A stretch of DNA of 64,000 bases, from the NCBI RefSeq assembly GCF_002312805.1, contig NZ_NMUA01000022.1, positions 1 through 64,000 of the forward strand, read 5' to 3'. Positions within the stretch are counted from its first letter, which is position 1, and every line of letters starts with the position of its first letter. A program made the position numbers and the translations under genes. Source of the stretch: Sphingobium sp. D43FB (GTDB lineage Bacteria > Pseudomonadota > Alphaproteobacteria > Sphingomonadales > Sphingomonadaceae). A model generated the notes under the pieces. It saw only the letters and a list, made by a program, of their open reading frames with translations. It searched no databases and had not been told where the DNA came from. Shown here piece by piece: positions 29,929 to 39,289 of this stretch.

Positions 29929-30621
29929 TCAGGGCCGCGCGGCGTAAAGGGTGGGATCGGGCAGGCCCGCTTCCTGATACCCCTTTGACCGCAGGCGGCA
30001 ACTGTCGCACAGGCCGCAATGTTTGCCGTCCGGCGTCGGGTCATAGCAGGACCAACTGATCCCGGTGTCGAGGCCCAGCCTGTTGGCCTCCCGCACGATG
30101 TCGGCCTTGCTCATATGTTGGAGCGGTGCTTTGATGCGGATCGGGTGACCTTCCACTCCCGCCTTGGTCGCGAGCGCCGCCATCGTCTGGAAGGCGTCGA
30201 TAAACTCAGGGCGGCAATCGGGATAGCCCGAATAATCCAACGCGTTGACCCCGATGAAGATGTCGCTGGCACCTGCGACTTCGGCCAGCCCCAAGGTGAG
30301 CGACAGGAAGATGGTGTTGCGCGCCGGGACATAGGTGATGGGGATGTCGTCGCCGACCCCGCTTTTGGGCACGGCGATATCGGCGGTCAGCGCCGAACCG
30401 CCGAACGCAGTCAGATCAAGCGGCAGGACGATGTGACGCATCGCGTTCAAGGACTTCGCGACGCGCGACGCAGCCTGCAGTTCCACGCGATGCCGCTGAT
30501 TATAATCGATCGACAAAGCGAGCAGACGATAGCCCGCCTCGCGCGCCAATGCACCCGCGACCATCGAATCCAGTCCGCCCGAAAGCAGGACGACAGCGAA
30601 TTTTCCTTGATTGGCAACCAT
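29929..30621 (-). CDS. queC: 7-cyano-7-deazaguanine synthase
   Basis: A 230-aa ATP-dependent enzyme making preQ0 from the QueE product. The PP-loop [14 protein letters not shown] and the zinc ligands in SCYDP and [10 protein letters not shown] are clear. It is the first gene of queC-queE. No queD or folE lies nearby. Confidence 0.95.
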   Translation of the reverse strand: MVANQGKFAVVLLSGGLDSMVAGALAREAGYRLLALSIDYNQRHRVELQAASRVAKSLNAMRHIVLPLDLTAFGGSALTADIAVPKSGVGDDIPITYVPARNTIFLSLTLGLAEVAGASDIFIGVNALDYSGYPDCRPEFIDAFQTMAALATKAGVEGHPIRIKAPLQHMSKADIVREANRLGLDTGISWSCYDPTPDGKHCGLCDSCRLRSKGYQEAGLPDPTLYAARP

Positions 30622-30670
30622 GGTTTCGCGCTACTGCCCCAATCGCGCCAGCGCAAGCATGGCGCTGCGC

Positions 30671-31075
30671 TTAGCGGCAGGCGCCAATGCGGCGCCCCTC
30701 CGCCACGAAGACGAAGGGCGCGCCATCGGCCACACCTTGCGAGCTGATCTGTATCAGCCGCGCGGTTTCGACGCGCAGGTCGGTGCGGCCATTGCCCGCC
30801 GCCGCGCAATCATAGGTGATGCTGGCGGCCTGGACTTCATCGCTCACCACGAAGCTGCGGCAGGAGGCGCGGGCATGGCGTATCTGCAGCAATTGGCGCA
30901 CGTCCGATACGCACAGCTTGCGGGTCTCCGCGCCCTTGCCCCGGCCGCGCAATTCCCATTCGCCCGGTTCCAGCGTCTGGAGCGCCGCGAGCTTTGGCGC
31001 ATCCGCCGCACCGGCCCAACCTGCCGTCGTCAGCGCGACCGCTGCTGCAAGCGAGCGCCAAACCGCCTTTCCCAT
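30671..31075 (-). CDS. Exported DUF3617-like protein
   Basis: A 134-aa protein with a signal peptide (SLAAAVALTTAGWAGAADA). The PGEWELR opening, a KLCVSD cysteine motif and the later CRSFVV and TYDC cysteines match the general pattern of DUF3617 periplasmic proteins, whose role is unknown. It lies downstream of hslO with a 141-base gap and upstream of queC. Confidence 0.65.
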   Translation of the reverse strand: MGKAVWRSLAAAVALTTAGWAGAADAPKLAALQTLEPGEWELRGRGKGAETRKLCVSDVRQLLQIRHARASCRSFVVSDEVQAASITYDCAAAGNGRTDLRVETARLIQISSQGVADGAPFVFVAEGRRIGACR

Positions 31076-31216
31076 GATCTATGTTCCCATCAAGGGTCAC
31101 GCGCCATCGGGGCCGCAACCATCCCTGTCCGCCATGCCGTAGGATTACGGCATTTTGATAGCGCGAACCGGCTGCGCTGCCCAAATTACAAATATCGTTA
31201 GCGTAACGACGCCGCG

Positions 31217-32119
31217 TCAGGCGAAGCTGTCGACCCGAAGCGGGAAGAGCCGTGAGCAGAAAGAGCAATCGACGCCGATGATGCCCTGCTCGTCGGCCAT
31301 TTCGGCGCGATCATCGGGCGAGAAGCGGCCGATGACGTCGCGGATATGCGACAGGTCGCAGCGGCACCCCTTGGCCAGCGGCGTGGGGTCGGTCGCGCGC
31401 ACTTCCTCTTCCTCATGGAACAGCCGCCAGACGATGTCGCTCAACGGCAGCGACGTGTCCGTCAGTTCCTCATCCTTGAGCGTCACCGCGAGCGCCTGCA
31501 CATGCTCCCATTCGGGGTGATCATGGCGGACATGCAGCCGTTCGCGGCCGACTTCGCCTTCGGGCAGATGCTGGAGCAATAATCCGGCGGCGTAGCAGCC
31601 CTCACCGGGTTCGTGCCGGGTAGCGATGCGGATCACGCTGGGGATTTGTTCGGACTGGAAGAAATAATGTTCGGCCGCTGCGCCCAGCGAATCGCCGTCC
31701 AAGGGCACGATGCCCTGATAGCGTTCGCCAGTGACGGACTGGTCGAAGGTGATGGCGAGATAGCCCTTGCCGAACAGGCCGAACAAGGTCGGGTCAGGGC
31801 CAAGTTCAGCAAGCCGGTCGGCATCGAACTTGGCATAGCCGCGCAAATCGCCATTTTTATAATCGGCGACCAGCAGGCGCACGACGCCATGTTCGGTCTG
31901 CGCCTGCATCGTGAGTTGCCCATCGGCCTGCTTGAGCGTTGCGCCGAGCAGCGCCGCCAGCACCAGCGCCGATGCCAGCAGCCGCTCGATCGCCGGGGGA
32001 TAGGCATGGGCGGCCAATACCTCATCCAGCACCGGCCCAAGCCGCACGAGGCGACCGCGCGCGTGGCGCGAGGCTATGGTGAAGCCGATGGCATGGTCGA
32101 CATGGGGGGCGATAGTCAC
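31217..32119 (-). CDS. hslO: Hsp33 redox-regulated chaperone
   Basis: A 300-aa cytosolic chaperone activated by oxidative unfolding. The four zinc-ligating cysteines appear as GCRCDLSHI and VDCSFCSRLF (CxC and CxxC) near the C-terminus. The start is GTG 32119 with GGAG 9 bases upstream; the open frame to 32170 lacks a good site. The order argD-argF-hslO is common in alphaproteobacteria. Confidence 0.92.
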   Translation of the reverse strand: MTIAPHVDHAIGFTIASRHARGRLVRLGPVLDEVLAAHAYPPAIERLLASALVLAALLGATLKQADGQLTMQAQTEHGVVRLLVADYKNGDLRGYAKFDADRLAELGPDPTLFGLFGKGYLAITFDQSVTGERYQGIVPLDGDSLGAAAEHYFFQSEQIPSVIRIATRHEPGEGCYAAGLLLQHLPEGEVGRERLHVRHDHPEWEHVQALAVTLKDEELTDTSLPLSDIVWRLFHEEEEVRATDPTPLAKGCRCDLSHIRDVIGRFSPDDRAEMADEQGIIGVDCSFCSRLFPLRVDSFA

Positions 32120-32216
32120 ATCAAGGCTCCGGTGATCCCGCAGGCGATGGCGCGGGGCGTAAGGCCGCATCGGACGATGCGGGCGAGCCGCCTAGATAGG
32201 AAGCCCGCCCGTAAAC

Positions 32217-33146
32217 TCAACCAAGATGCCCCAAGGCCCAGAGCAGCACCGATTTCTGGGCATGAATGCGGTTTTCCGCCTCGTCCCAAATCAGCGATTG
32301 CGGGCCGTCGATGACGTCGGCGGTCACTTCCTCGCCGCGATGCGCGGGCAGGCAATGGAGGAATTTGGCCTGCGGCTTCGCGCCCGTCATCAGCGCGGGT
32401 GTCACTTGATAGGGCATCATCGCGGCCAGCTTTTCCTCGGCATGGGCCTGCCCCATCGAGATCCAGGTGTCGGTTACGACGATGTCCGCGCCGGCGACCG
32501 CCTCTCCCGCATCGCGGGTCAGGCTGATGCGCGCGCCCTGCGCCTGCGCCGCCGCCGCGAAAGAGGCGTCGGGTTCATAGCCCTCCGGCACGGCGACGCG
32601 CACGTCGAACTTGAGCAGCCCCGCCGCCTCGATGATCGAGTGCAGCACATTATTGCCATCGCCAAGCCACGCCCATTGGCTGCCGGGCAAGGCCACGCCA
32701 TGTTCGACCACGGTGAGCAGGTCCGCGACGATCTGGCAGGGGTGCGACAGGTCGGTCAGGCCGTTGATGACGGGGACGGTCGCATAATGCGCCATTTCCT
32801 CGATCTTGGCGTGGTCGTCAGTGCGGATCATGATGGCGTCGCACATGCGCGACAGGACGCGCGCCGTGTCGGCGATCGTCTCACCACGGCCGAGCTGCGT
32901 CGTGGCCGAATCGAGGATCAGCGACGTGCCGCCCAGTTGGCGGATCGCCATGTCGAAGGATACGCGGGTACGGGTCGAATTCTTCTCGAAGATCATCGCC
33001 AGTGTATGACCGGCCAGCGGTGCATCGGCATCGACGCGCCCCTTGGGCCAGGACGCTCGTGCGGCCTTCCGGTCGATGGCGTTCGCGATCATCGCGGCAA
33101 TGGCGTCGCCGCCTGCGTCGGAGAGATTCAGAAAATGCTTGGTCAT
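32217..33146 (-). CDS. argF: Ornithine carbamoyltransferase
   Basis: A 309-aa enzyme forming citrulline in arginine synthesis. The carbamoyl-phosphate motif STRTRVSF and the ornithine-binding [11 protein letters not shown] are present, along with the STTQLGRGE loop. It is second in argD-argF-hslO, with a REP-like element separating it from argD. Confidence 0.95.
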   Translation of the reverse strand: MTKHFLNLSDAGGDAIAAMIANAIDRKAARASWPKGRVDADAPLAGHTLAMIFEKNSTRTRVSFDMAIRQLGGTSLILDSATTQLGRGETIADTARVLSRMCDAIMIRTDDHAKIEEMAHYATVPVINGLTDLSHPCQIVADLLTVVEHGVALPGSQWAWLGDGNNVLHSIIEAAGLLKFDVRVAVPEGYEPDASFAAAAQAQGARISLTRDAGEAVAGADIVVTDTWISMGQAHAEEKLAAMMPYQVTPALMTGAKPQAKFLHCLPAHRGEEVTADVIDGPQSLIWDEAENRIHAQKSVLLWALGHLG

Positions 33147-33162
33147 ATTAACTACCCATCAG

Positions 33163-33241
33163 CCGTTCGGGCTGAGCCTGTCGAAGCCCTGCACTTTCCT
33201 AAAAGACAAGTGGAGCCCTTCGACAAGCTCAGGGCGAACGG
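33163..33241. repeat. REP-like inverted repeat between argD and argF
   Basis: Arms CCGTTCGGGCTGAGCCTGTC and, inverted, GACAAGCTCAGGGCGAACGG are joined by a short AT-richer loop. This is a second, sequence-distinct palindrome family, widespread in proteobacterial intergenic DNA. It sits within the argD-argF interval and could modulate read-through. Confidence 0.8.
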
Positions 33242-33250
33242 AGGTCAGTC

Positions 33251-34447
33251 TTAAGCCGCCTTGGCTTCAACAAATGTCCGCGCACCGGCGGAGATTTTCT
33301 CGATGGCTTCGGCGATGTGGCTTTCCTCAATGACGAGGGGCGGCAGGATGCGCAGCACATTCTGCCCGGCCGACACGGTCAGCAGGCCATGATGGTCGCG
33401 AAGATGCCCCACGAAGCTGCGGGCGTCGTGGCTGTCCTTGAGCTTCACGCCCAGCATCAGCCCCATGCCGCGCACATCCTCGAACATGTCGTCATGATTG
33501 GGGATGAGTTGTTCCAGCGCGGCGCGCAGACGTGCGCCCATCGCGGTGACATGGTCCAGAAACCCGTCGGTCAGCACTTCCTCGATCACCGTCAGGCCCA
33601 CTGCCATGGCGAGCGGATTGCCGCCATAGGTGGTGCCATGGGTGCCGAACACCATGCCCTTGGCCGCGTCCTCGGTGGCGAGGCAGGCGCCCAGCGGGAA
33701 GCCCGCCCCAATCCCCTTGGCGACCGCCATGATGTCCGGCGTGATGCCGAACTGTTCATGCGCGAAGAAGGTGCCGGTGCGGGCATAGCCGCACTGGACC
33801 TCATCCAGAATCAGCAACAGGCCATGCTCGTCGCAGGCCTTGCGCAGGCCGACCAGGAACGCCTTGGTCGCTGGCGTCACACCGCCTTCGCCCTGCACCG
33901 GCTCCAGCAGGAAACCGGCGGTGTTGTCATCGATCTGCGCCAGCGCGGCGTCGAGATCGTTGAACGGCACGACGGTAAAGCCGGGCAGCAACGGTTCGAA
34001 GCCGTCGCGCATCTTGGGCTGGCTGGTGGCCGAGATCGTCCCCAGCGTCCGCCCGTGAAAGGCATTGTCGAAGCTGATGATCTTATGCCGGTGGGCGTTG
34101 CCATTGGCATAATGATAGCGGCGCGCGGTTTTGATCGCGCACTCGACCGCTTCCGCGCCTGAATTGGTGAAGAAGACGGTGTCGGCAAATGTGTTGTCGA
34201 CCAGCTTCTGCGCCAGCTTCTCCCCCAGCGGCATGCCGTAGAGGTTTGACACATGCATCAGCGTCGCGGCCTGATCGGCGATCGTCTTGACCAGCTTGGG
34301 GTGGCCGTGCCCCAGCAGGTTGACCGCGATGCCGCTCGCGAAATCGAGATAGCGTTCGCCGCGTTCACCGATCAGATAGCAGCCTTCGCCTCGCACCGGA
34401 CGGACATCGCACCGGGGGTAAACGGGCATGAGCGGCGTAATCGACAT
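33251..34447 (-). CDS. argD: Acetylornithine aminotransferase family enzyme
   Basis: A 398-aa PLP enzyme of class III aminotransferases. FTNSGAEAVECAIKTARRYH, NAFHGRTLGTISAT, LLILDEVQCGYARTG and the Schiff-base region DIMAVAKGIGAGFPLGA are conserved. It transaminates N-acetylornithine and possibly succinyldiaminopimelate. ATG 34447 has GGAAGG upstream. It begins the argD-argF-hslO run. Confidence 0.94.
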   Translation of the reverse strand: MSITPLMPVYPRCDVRPVRGEGCYLIGERGERYLDFASGIAVNLLGHGHPKLVKTIADQAATLMHVSNLYGMPLGEKLAQKLVDNTFADTVFFTNSGAEAVECAIKTARRYHYANGNAHRHKIISFDNAFHGRTLGTISATSQPKMRDGFEPLLPGFTVVPFNDLDAALAQIDDNTAGFLLEPVQGEGGVTPATKAFLVGLRKACDEHGLLLILDEVQCGYARTGTFFAHEQFGITPDIMAVAKGIGAGFPLGACLATEDAAKGMVFGTHGTTYGGNPLAMAVGLTVIEEVLTDGFLDHVTAMGARLRAALEQLIPNHDDMFEDVRGMGLMLGVKLKDSHDARSFVGHLRDHHGLLTVSAGQNVLRILPPLVIEESHIAEAIEKISAGARTFVEAKAA

Positions 34448-34604
34448 GAGCCTTCCCTTTCTGGCTTGATGCTGCGCGTCCTGGGCGCAGGAGATATAAC
34501 GCAAAAAGGCGACCCCGCCGGGCCGCCCTCTGCGAGCATCGCCTATACAGGCGGCTTGGAAGGGGTGCAACCCCGCAACCTAAGCCAGTCCGATCGCGCT
34601 GGCC

Positions 34605-35000
34605 TTAGCCGATCTGGTTCCAGGCGTCGGCAATCTCCGCGATCATGGCGCGGGCCTGATCGACCGGTTCTGCCACCCGTCCCTTGGCCCCCACCAGCAA
34701 CAGGCGGCGCGCCTCGCGATAAATTTGTGCGAGACCCAGCGCAACGTCGCCGCCCTTGTCATGGTCCAGGCTCGATTCGAGCGCGAAGAGGATCGACATG
34801 GCACGCGCCTGCTTGTCCGACACCTGCATCCGGTCGGCCTGCCGTTCGGCGAGCGCGGCGGCGTCCAGCGCCAACAGCAGCTCGTCGAACAATATCCTGA
34901 CCAACGCATGCGGCGTTGCCCCTTCGGTCCGGCTGCCCGAATGCACCGCTGCATAGCGACGCGCGGCGCTGGCCCCTGCATAACCCTGATTGTAGAACAT
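34605..35000 (-). CDS. fliS: Flagellin export chaperone FliS
   Basis: A 131-aa helical chaperone that holds flagellin unpolymerised before export. The family start YNQGYAGASAARRYAAV and the helix LVRILFDELLLALDAAALA are visible. ATG 35000 lies 17 bases after the fliD stop, so fliD-fliS form a two-gene operon driven by the sigma-28-like promoter upstream of fliD. Confidence 0.9.
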   Translation of the reverse strand: MFYNQGYAGASAARRYAAVHSGSRTEGATPHALVRILFDELLLALDAAALAERQADRMQVSDKQARAMSILFALESSLDHDKGGDVALGLAQIYREARRLLLVGAKGRVAEPVDQARAMIAEIADAWNQIG

Positions 35001-35017
35001 GGTCCCGTTCGTCCCCG

Positions 35018-36421
35018 TTAACTGTCGCTGTTGTTCCACATCTCGATCTGCTGTTCGAGATAGCTTTGCGTAGCCTTGAGCGCCGTCAGGCGCGTTTCCA
35101 TCTTGGAATAGACGGTCGTGAGCTGCGCTTCGTAACTGGTCATCTGCGTGTCGAGCTTTTCGAGCTGTTCACTCAAGGATTTGGCCAGCGCCTCATATTT
35201 TACCTGCGCCTGCGCCAGCGCACCGTCCTTGACCTGCACCCGGTCGCGCACCGCATCCATCATCCCGGCGAGGCCTGGGTTGGTCGCGGTCGCGACCGCC
35301 GGATTGAGCATCTGGGTGATCGCCGACGGATCGGCGGCAATCGCCTTATCGAGGACGTCAGTGTCGAGCTTGAGCGTGCCATCGCGATTGGTGGCGACGC
35401 CGATGTCCGACAAGGTGCGATAGGTGCCGCTGCTGGTCAGCGCGGTGGAGGTCATCTGCGACAATTGCCGCTTCATGTCGCGGATCGACGCTTCGCCGTT
35501 CAGGACACCGGACGAGGCGGAATCCGCGCCCGTGCTGGTCGATGTGTTGAGCGCCTTCATGAGCGTATTATAGGCATCGACGAATTCGACCATCAGATCG
35601 CGCATGGTCGTCGTCGGTTCGGTCGACGCCAGCGTGACCAGCGTGCCCGGCACAGCCTTGTTCAGGTCGATGCGCAGATGGGCGATCGCCGTGTCGATCG
35701 TGTTGCTGGCATAGCGCTGCTCCACGCCATCGAGGCTGATGATCGCATCCTTGGGCGTCGCCATCGACGCCATCGTCGCGCTGTCCGTGCCTTCCCAGGC
35801 GAATTTCGCCAAGTCCGTACCGCTGACCGAAGCCAGCGAAAAATCATTGGCCGCGCCGGTGGCGCCCTTCATCACCAGCCGCGTCCCCTGCGTATCGGTG
35901 ATTACCGATGCGGTAACGCCCAGGCCCGCCTCGTTGATGGCGGCGGCAAGGCCTGAATAGCTGTTATTGGCGGCGGTGATGCTGATCGTCGCGCTCTGGC
36001 CGCCCACGGTCAGGGTCATCTCCCCCTCCCCCACGGCCGTTGCAGCGGTAGCGCCCACAACCGGGGTCGATGCCAGCGTGCGGGCCGAGGCAAGTTGCTT
36101 GACTTCTAGCTGGGCGGGCAGACCCATCGGCACGCCACCCGGCAGCAAGCCGACCGTAGCGATGCTGGGATCATTGGAGGCGGGCGTCCCGGCATAGCCG
36201 GTGCCTGCCAGCAGGCTGTTCAATGCATCGGCGAAGGTGTCGATCGAACTGGAGGCCGAGGCGAGCGCGGAGATGCGCGCGCTGTTCAGGCTCTGCCGGT
36301 TGGTGATGACCTCCTGCTTGGGATCACGCGTGGCAGCGACCAGGCTGGAAACCAGCGCCTTGGTGTCGATACCCGATCCGACGCCGAGCGCCGTGGTAAT
36401 GCTGCTGCTGACCGATGCCAT
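35018..36421 (-). CDS. fliD: Flagellar filament cap protein FliD
   Basis: A 467-aa capping protein that promotes flagellin folding at the filament tip. The N-terminal GVGSGIDTKALVSSLVAA and the C-terminal coiled-coil (LAKSLSEQLEKLDTQM, LKATQSYLEQQIEMWNN) are characteristic. The ribosome site AAAGGA precedes ATG 36421. A sigma-28-like promoter lies at 36443-36469. Confidence 0.94.
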   Translation of the reverse strand: MASVSSSITTALGVGSGIDTKALVSSLVAATRDPKQEVITNRQSLNSARISALASASSSIDTFADALNSLLAGTGYAGTPASNDPSIATVGLLPGGVPMGLPAQLEVKQLASARTLASTPVVGATAATAVGEGEMTLTVGGQSATISITAANNSYSGLAAAINEAGLGVTASVITDTQGTRLVMKGATGAANDFSLASVSGTDLAKFAWEGTDSATMASMATPKDAIISLDGVEQRYASNTIDTAIAHLRIDLNKAVPGTLVTLASTEPTTTMRDLMVEFVDAYNTLMKALNTSTSTGADSASSGVLNGEASIRDMKRQLSQMTSTALTSSGTYRTLSDIGVATNRDGTLKLDTDVLDKAIAADPSAITQMLNPAVATATNPGLAGMMDAVRDRVQVKDGALAQAQVKYEALAKSLSEQLEKLDTQMTSYEAQLTTVYSKMETRLTALKATQSYLEQQIEMWNNSDS

Positions 36422-36442
36422 TGCGTCGTCCTTTCAGAGGAG

Positions 36443-36469
36443 AGAACGGCGCTAGCGCGAAGACCTTTA
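36443..36469 (-). promoter_or_regulatory. Sigma-28 promoter of fliD-fliS
   Basis: Read on the minus strand: TAAA (36469-36466), 15 bases, GCCGTTCT (36450-36443). The spacing equals the FliA consensus TAAA-N15-GCCGATAA, with the GCCG core intact. It lies 22 bases upstream of the fliD start. Confidence 0.8.
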
Positions 36470-36492
36470 GGAATGATTTGCGAGGGAACTGA

Positions 36493-36945
36493 TCAGTTGG
36501 CCGAAGCGACGATCTGATCGACGACGCCGCGCGAAACATGCGCCTGCGCGGCATGGCTGTAGGCGGCACGATCGACCATGCGACGCGCGATCACGGCGGC
36601 ATGTTCGATCGCTTCCTTGCTGGCAGGGGGCAGCGGCACCAGGATGATCGGCCGGGCCAGCATCGCGTCGATGGACCGCGCCGCGCCATCGACCGACGTG
36701 CCGCTGTCCAGGTCGGCCAATATATCGGCGATGCGGGCGTGGATTTCGACATATTCGGCAGCGCTGGCGACATCCTCGTCCACGCTCGCCACATCGATCT
36801 GTGGCATCGACGCACGGGCGTCGCGGTCGGGCGATGGGGCGGATCGCCCTGCTGCAATCGGCTGAACGGCCTGCGCAGACGAGATGGCGCGTGGCGCGGT
36901 CCGATCGACCGGCGGCAACTCGATACGGGTAAAATAGTCGCTCAT
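36493..36945 (-). CDS. Unrecognised protein in the flagellar cluster, with its own sigma-28-like promoter
   Basis: A 150-aa protein starting MSDYFTRIELPPV, with AGGA upstream of ATG 36945. It is acidic and helical, with no signal peptide or membrane segment. The first 50 residues look disordered (Pro/Ala/Ser-rich), followed by helices (EDVASAAEYVEIHARIADIL, KEAIEHAAVIARRMVDRAAY). It does not match FlaG, FlgN, FliT, FlgM or FlaF by eye. Its position between the flhB run and fliD and the promoter at 36977-37003 suggest a late flagellar gene. Confidence 0.75.
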   Translation of the reverse strand: MSDYFTRIELPPVDRTAPRAISSAQAVQPIAAGRSAPSPDRDARASMPQIDVASVDEDVASAAEYVEIHARIADILADLDSGTSVDGAARSIDAMLARPIILVPLPPASKEAIEHAAVIARRMVDRAAYSHAAQAHVSRGVVDQIVASAN

Positions 36946-36976
36946 GACGCACATCCTAATGCGTCCCCATGAAGAG

Positions 36977-37003
36977 AATACGGACGAGCGCGGCTAAACT
37001 TTA
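36977..37003 (-). promoter_or_regulatory. Sigma-28-like promoter of the 150-aa gene
   Basis: On the minus strand TAAAGTTT (37003-36996) is the ideal FliA -35, followed at the N15 spacing by TCCGTATT (36984-36977), one mismatch in the GCCG core. It is 32 bases upstream of the start codon and overlaps the 3' end of the GT87 gene. Confidence 0.65.
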
Positions 37004-38167
37004 ATTCACTTTGTTATTTTTTACGCGCGCAAACAAACGCCAGGCGAGCAGCGGCGGTAGCAAGGCCGGGCCGGGAATACCGGCACTGCCCGCTACGATC
37101 TGAACAAGCGGCAGAAAGAAGATCGCAAGCAGCAGCGGTCGATCGCGTTCGCATGGCAGCAACAGGGCGGCCATGATCGCCAGCGACAAGCTGTCATAGG
37201 AAAGCATATAGGGCGTCGCAGCCACGGCGCAGGCGAGAAACAAGGCGTTGGCACTTATGTCGGCCGCATCGGGCTGCCGATGGAAACGCAGCCAAACAAG
37301 CGCCGTCGCCAGAAGGGACAGAGCGGCCTGGGCTGCTCCCGCCACGCCGCTGCCAAATTCAGCCGACCGCAAGTTCATGAATAAAGTCGGCATGAATGGC
37401 CCGGCCAGATGATCCGGATCAGACAGGATCAACGATTGATTCGCAATGCCCTGGTCCAGATAGACGCGCCATATATCCGATCCCCATAGCAACACCGTCA
37501 GCCCAGCGAGGCCAAGCGTGACCGCTCCTGCAGCGCAAATGGCGCGCCAGTTGCCGGTGGCGAGCAGCATGAGAGGAAAGAGCAAGCCTAATTGCGGCTT
37601 CACCGTCAGCAGGCCGAGCAGCATCCCCGCAAACCAGGGGCGGCTTTCGCGCCAGTGCAGCACAGCCAGGATAATAGCTGCAGCGAGCGCGGCAAACTGG
37701 CCCGACATCATGCCGAACACCGCTGCAGGACAAAGCAACAGCACGAGAATCAAGCGCGCGTCACGCGTCCACAAACGCAGGGCGGCGGCGAGTGTGACTG
37801 TCCCAATCAGCGTCCACAGCAGCAGCGCGACACCGTAGGGCAACAGGCCGAACGGCGCGCCGACCAGCAAAGTGGTGGGCGGATAAGACCATTGCTGGCC
37901 AGGATAGCCCGGCCCGACAAGCGCCGCGACGGTGTTGGCATAGGTCGATAGATCGTAAAGCCGGGCAGGGTCGCCCGCCCAGGCAGCGCGCCCGACGATC
38001 CACAGATTCAGAAAATCGCGGCCAACGACCAGTCCGGTTCCGTCACGCCAAACGCCCTGCCCCGCCGACAGCGTCAACACATAATAAGGGACATAAAGGC
38101 CAACGAGCAGGAACGCGGCCACGCGCAGCGTCGCCCACGGATCACGGGGTTCAGGATTTGCGACCAT
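37001..38167 (-). CDS. GT87-like polytopic glycosyltransferase (DUF2029 type)
   Basis: A 388-aa membrane protein with about ten hydrophobic segments. The extracytoplasmic-loop motif GRDFLNLWIVGRAAWAGDPARLYD, the WSYPPT motif and SGQFAALAAAIILAVLHW match the GT87 or DUF2029 family, which uses polyprenyl-phosphate sugars to glycosylate targets on the outer face of the membrane. ATG 38167 lies inside the 3' end of flhB (17-base overlap), so it is translated with the export genes. ATG 38173 is an alternative. A role in flagellar or surface glycosylation is an inference. Confidence 0.75.
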   Translation of the reverse strand: MVANPEPRDPWATLRVAAFLLVGLYVPYYVLTLSAGQGVWRDGTGLVVGRDFLNLWIVGRAAWAGDPARLYDLSTYANTVAALVGPGYPGQQWSYPPTTLLVGAPFGLLPYGVALLLWTLIGTVTLAAALRLWTRDARLILVLLLCPAAVFGMMSGQFAALAAAIILAVLHWRESRPWFAGMLLGLLTVKPQLGLLFPLMLLATGNWRAICAAGAVTLGLAGLTVLLWGSDIWRVYLDQGIANQSLILSDPDHLAGPFMPTLFMNLRSAEFGSGVAGAAQAALSLLATALVWLRFHRQPDAADISANALFLACAVAATPYMLSYDSLSLAIMAALLLPCERDRPLLLAIFFLPLVQIVAGSAGIPGPALLPPLLAWRLFARVKNNKVN

Positions 38168-39287
38168 CGGCATCGAAGCGCAGATCGTCGGGTACGGTGA
38201 TGAAGGGGCGGTCCATTTCACTCGCCATGCGATTTTCGACACGGAAGACGAAAGCGAGGACGGTGGCGACGGCCATGTAGAGGCCTTCATTGACGACCTG
38301 CCCGGCGCGCGACGTGAAATAGATGGCGCGGGCGAGGTCGGGATATTGCAGGATGGTGACGCCATTCTGCTCCGCCAGTTCGCGGATGGCGGCGGCAATC
38401 GCATCATTGCCGCGCGCGACCACCACCGGCGCGGCATCCACGCCCGGCTTGTAGCGCAGCGCGACCGCGAAATGGGTCGGGTTGGTGATGATGACGCTGG
38501 CTTCGGCCACCGCCTGGCGGGTCGATCCGTTCAGCACCTCGAACTGGCGGCGGCGGATCTGGCCCTTGAGTTCAGGCGAGCCTTCGCTTTCCTTATGCTC
38601 GTCCTTCACATCCTGTTTCGACATGCCGAGCCGCTTGGCGCGCTGCATGATCTGCGCCGGGACATCGATTCCCGCGATCAGGAACAGCCCCCCCGCCATG
38701 ACCAGGCAGGTGAGGATGAACATATTGCCAAGGTCGGCGATGGCAGGACCAATACCCATCTTGCCCAGCCCCGTAATTTCGGTCAGCCGGTCCCAGACCA
38801 TCCAGATGCCGATAGCGCCGAGCAGGCCGATCTTGGCGATGGACTTCATCAATTCGATCAGCCCCTGCGCGCCGAACATGCGCTTGAGGCCCGAAGCGGG
38901 ATTCATCTTCGACGCCTTGGGCGCGAAGGCACCAGGGCGGAAGCCGAGCGATCCCAGCAAGGCCGGGGCAGCGATCGCGGCCAGGAAGGTCGCCAGCATC
39001 ACGCCCGCCACCGGCAGCGCGATGCCGGTCAGCAGGTCCAGCCCGCGTTGGGCCGGGGAGAAATCGGTAATGTCCTCGCGCCGGAAGCGCAGCGCCTCGA
39101 CCAGCATGTCGGACAGGGAGTCGATCAGCGATGGACCGGTGACCGCGAGCCAGCCGATACCCGCCATGACCACCATCGCCGTGCCCAGTTCGCGCGACTG
39201 GAGAATGTCGCCCTTCTTGGCGGCATCATCCAGCTTCTTCTGGGTCGGTTTCTCGGTCTTTTCGCCGCCCTCATTGCCGCCTGCCAT
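38151..39287 (-). CDS. flhB: Flagellar export switch protein FlhB
   Basis: A 378-aa export-gate protein that switches secretion from rod/hook to filament substrates. The autocleavage site NPTH is in IITNPTHFAVALRY at about residue 280, and the N-terminal SGEKTEKPT-like sequence (GGEKTEKPTQKKLDDA) and the SKQDVKDEHKE region are typical. It follows fliR by 2 bases and overlaps the GT87 gene. Confidence 0.95.
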   Translation of the reverse strand: MAGGNEGGEKTEKPTQKKLDDAAKKGDILQSRELGTAMVVMAGIGWLAVTGPSLIDSLSDMLVEALRFRREDITDFSPAQRGLDLLTGIALPVAGVMLATFLAAIAAPALLGSLGFRPGAFAPKASKMNPASGLKRMFGAQGLIELMKSIAKIGLLGAIGIWMVWDRLTEITGLGKMGIGPAIADLGNMFILTCLVMAGGLFLIAGIDVPAQIMQRAKRLGMSKQDVKDEHKESEGSPELKGQIRRRQFEVLNGSTRQAVAEASVIITNPTHFAVALRYKPGVDAAPVVVARGNDAIAAAIRELAEQNGVTILQYPDLARAIYFTSRAGQVVNEGLYMAVATVLAFVFRVENRMASEMDRPFITVPDDLRFDADGRKS

Positions 39288-39289
39288 GG

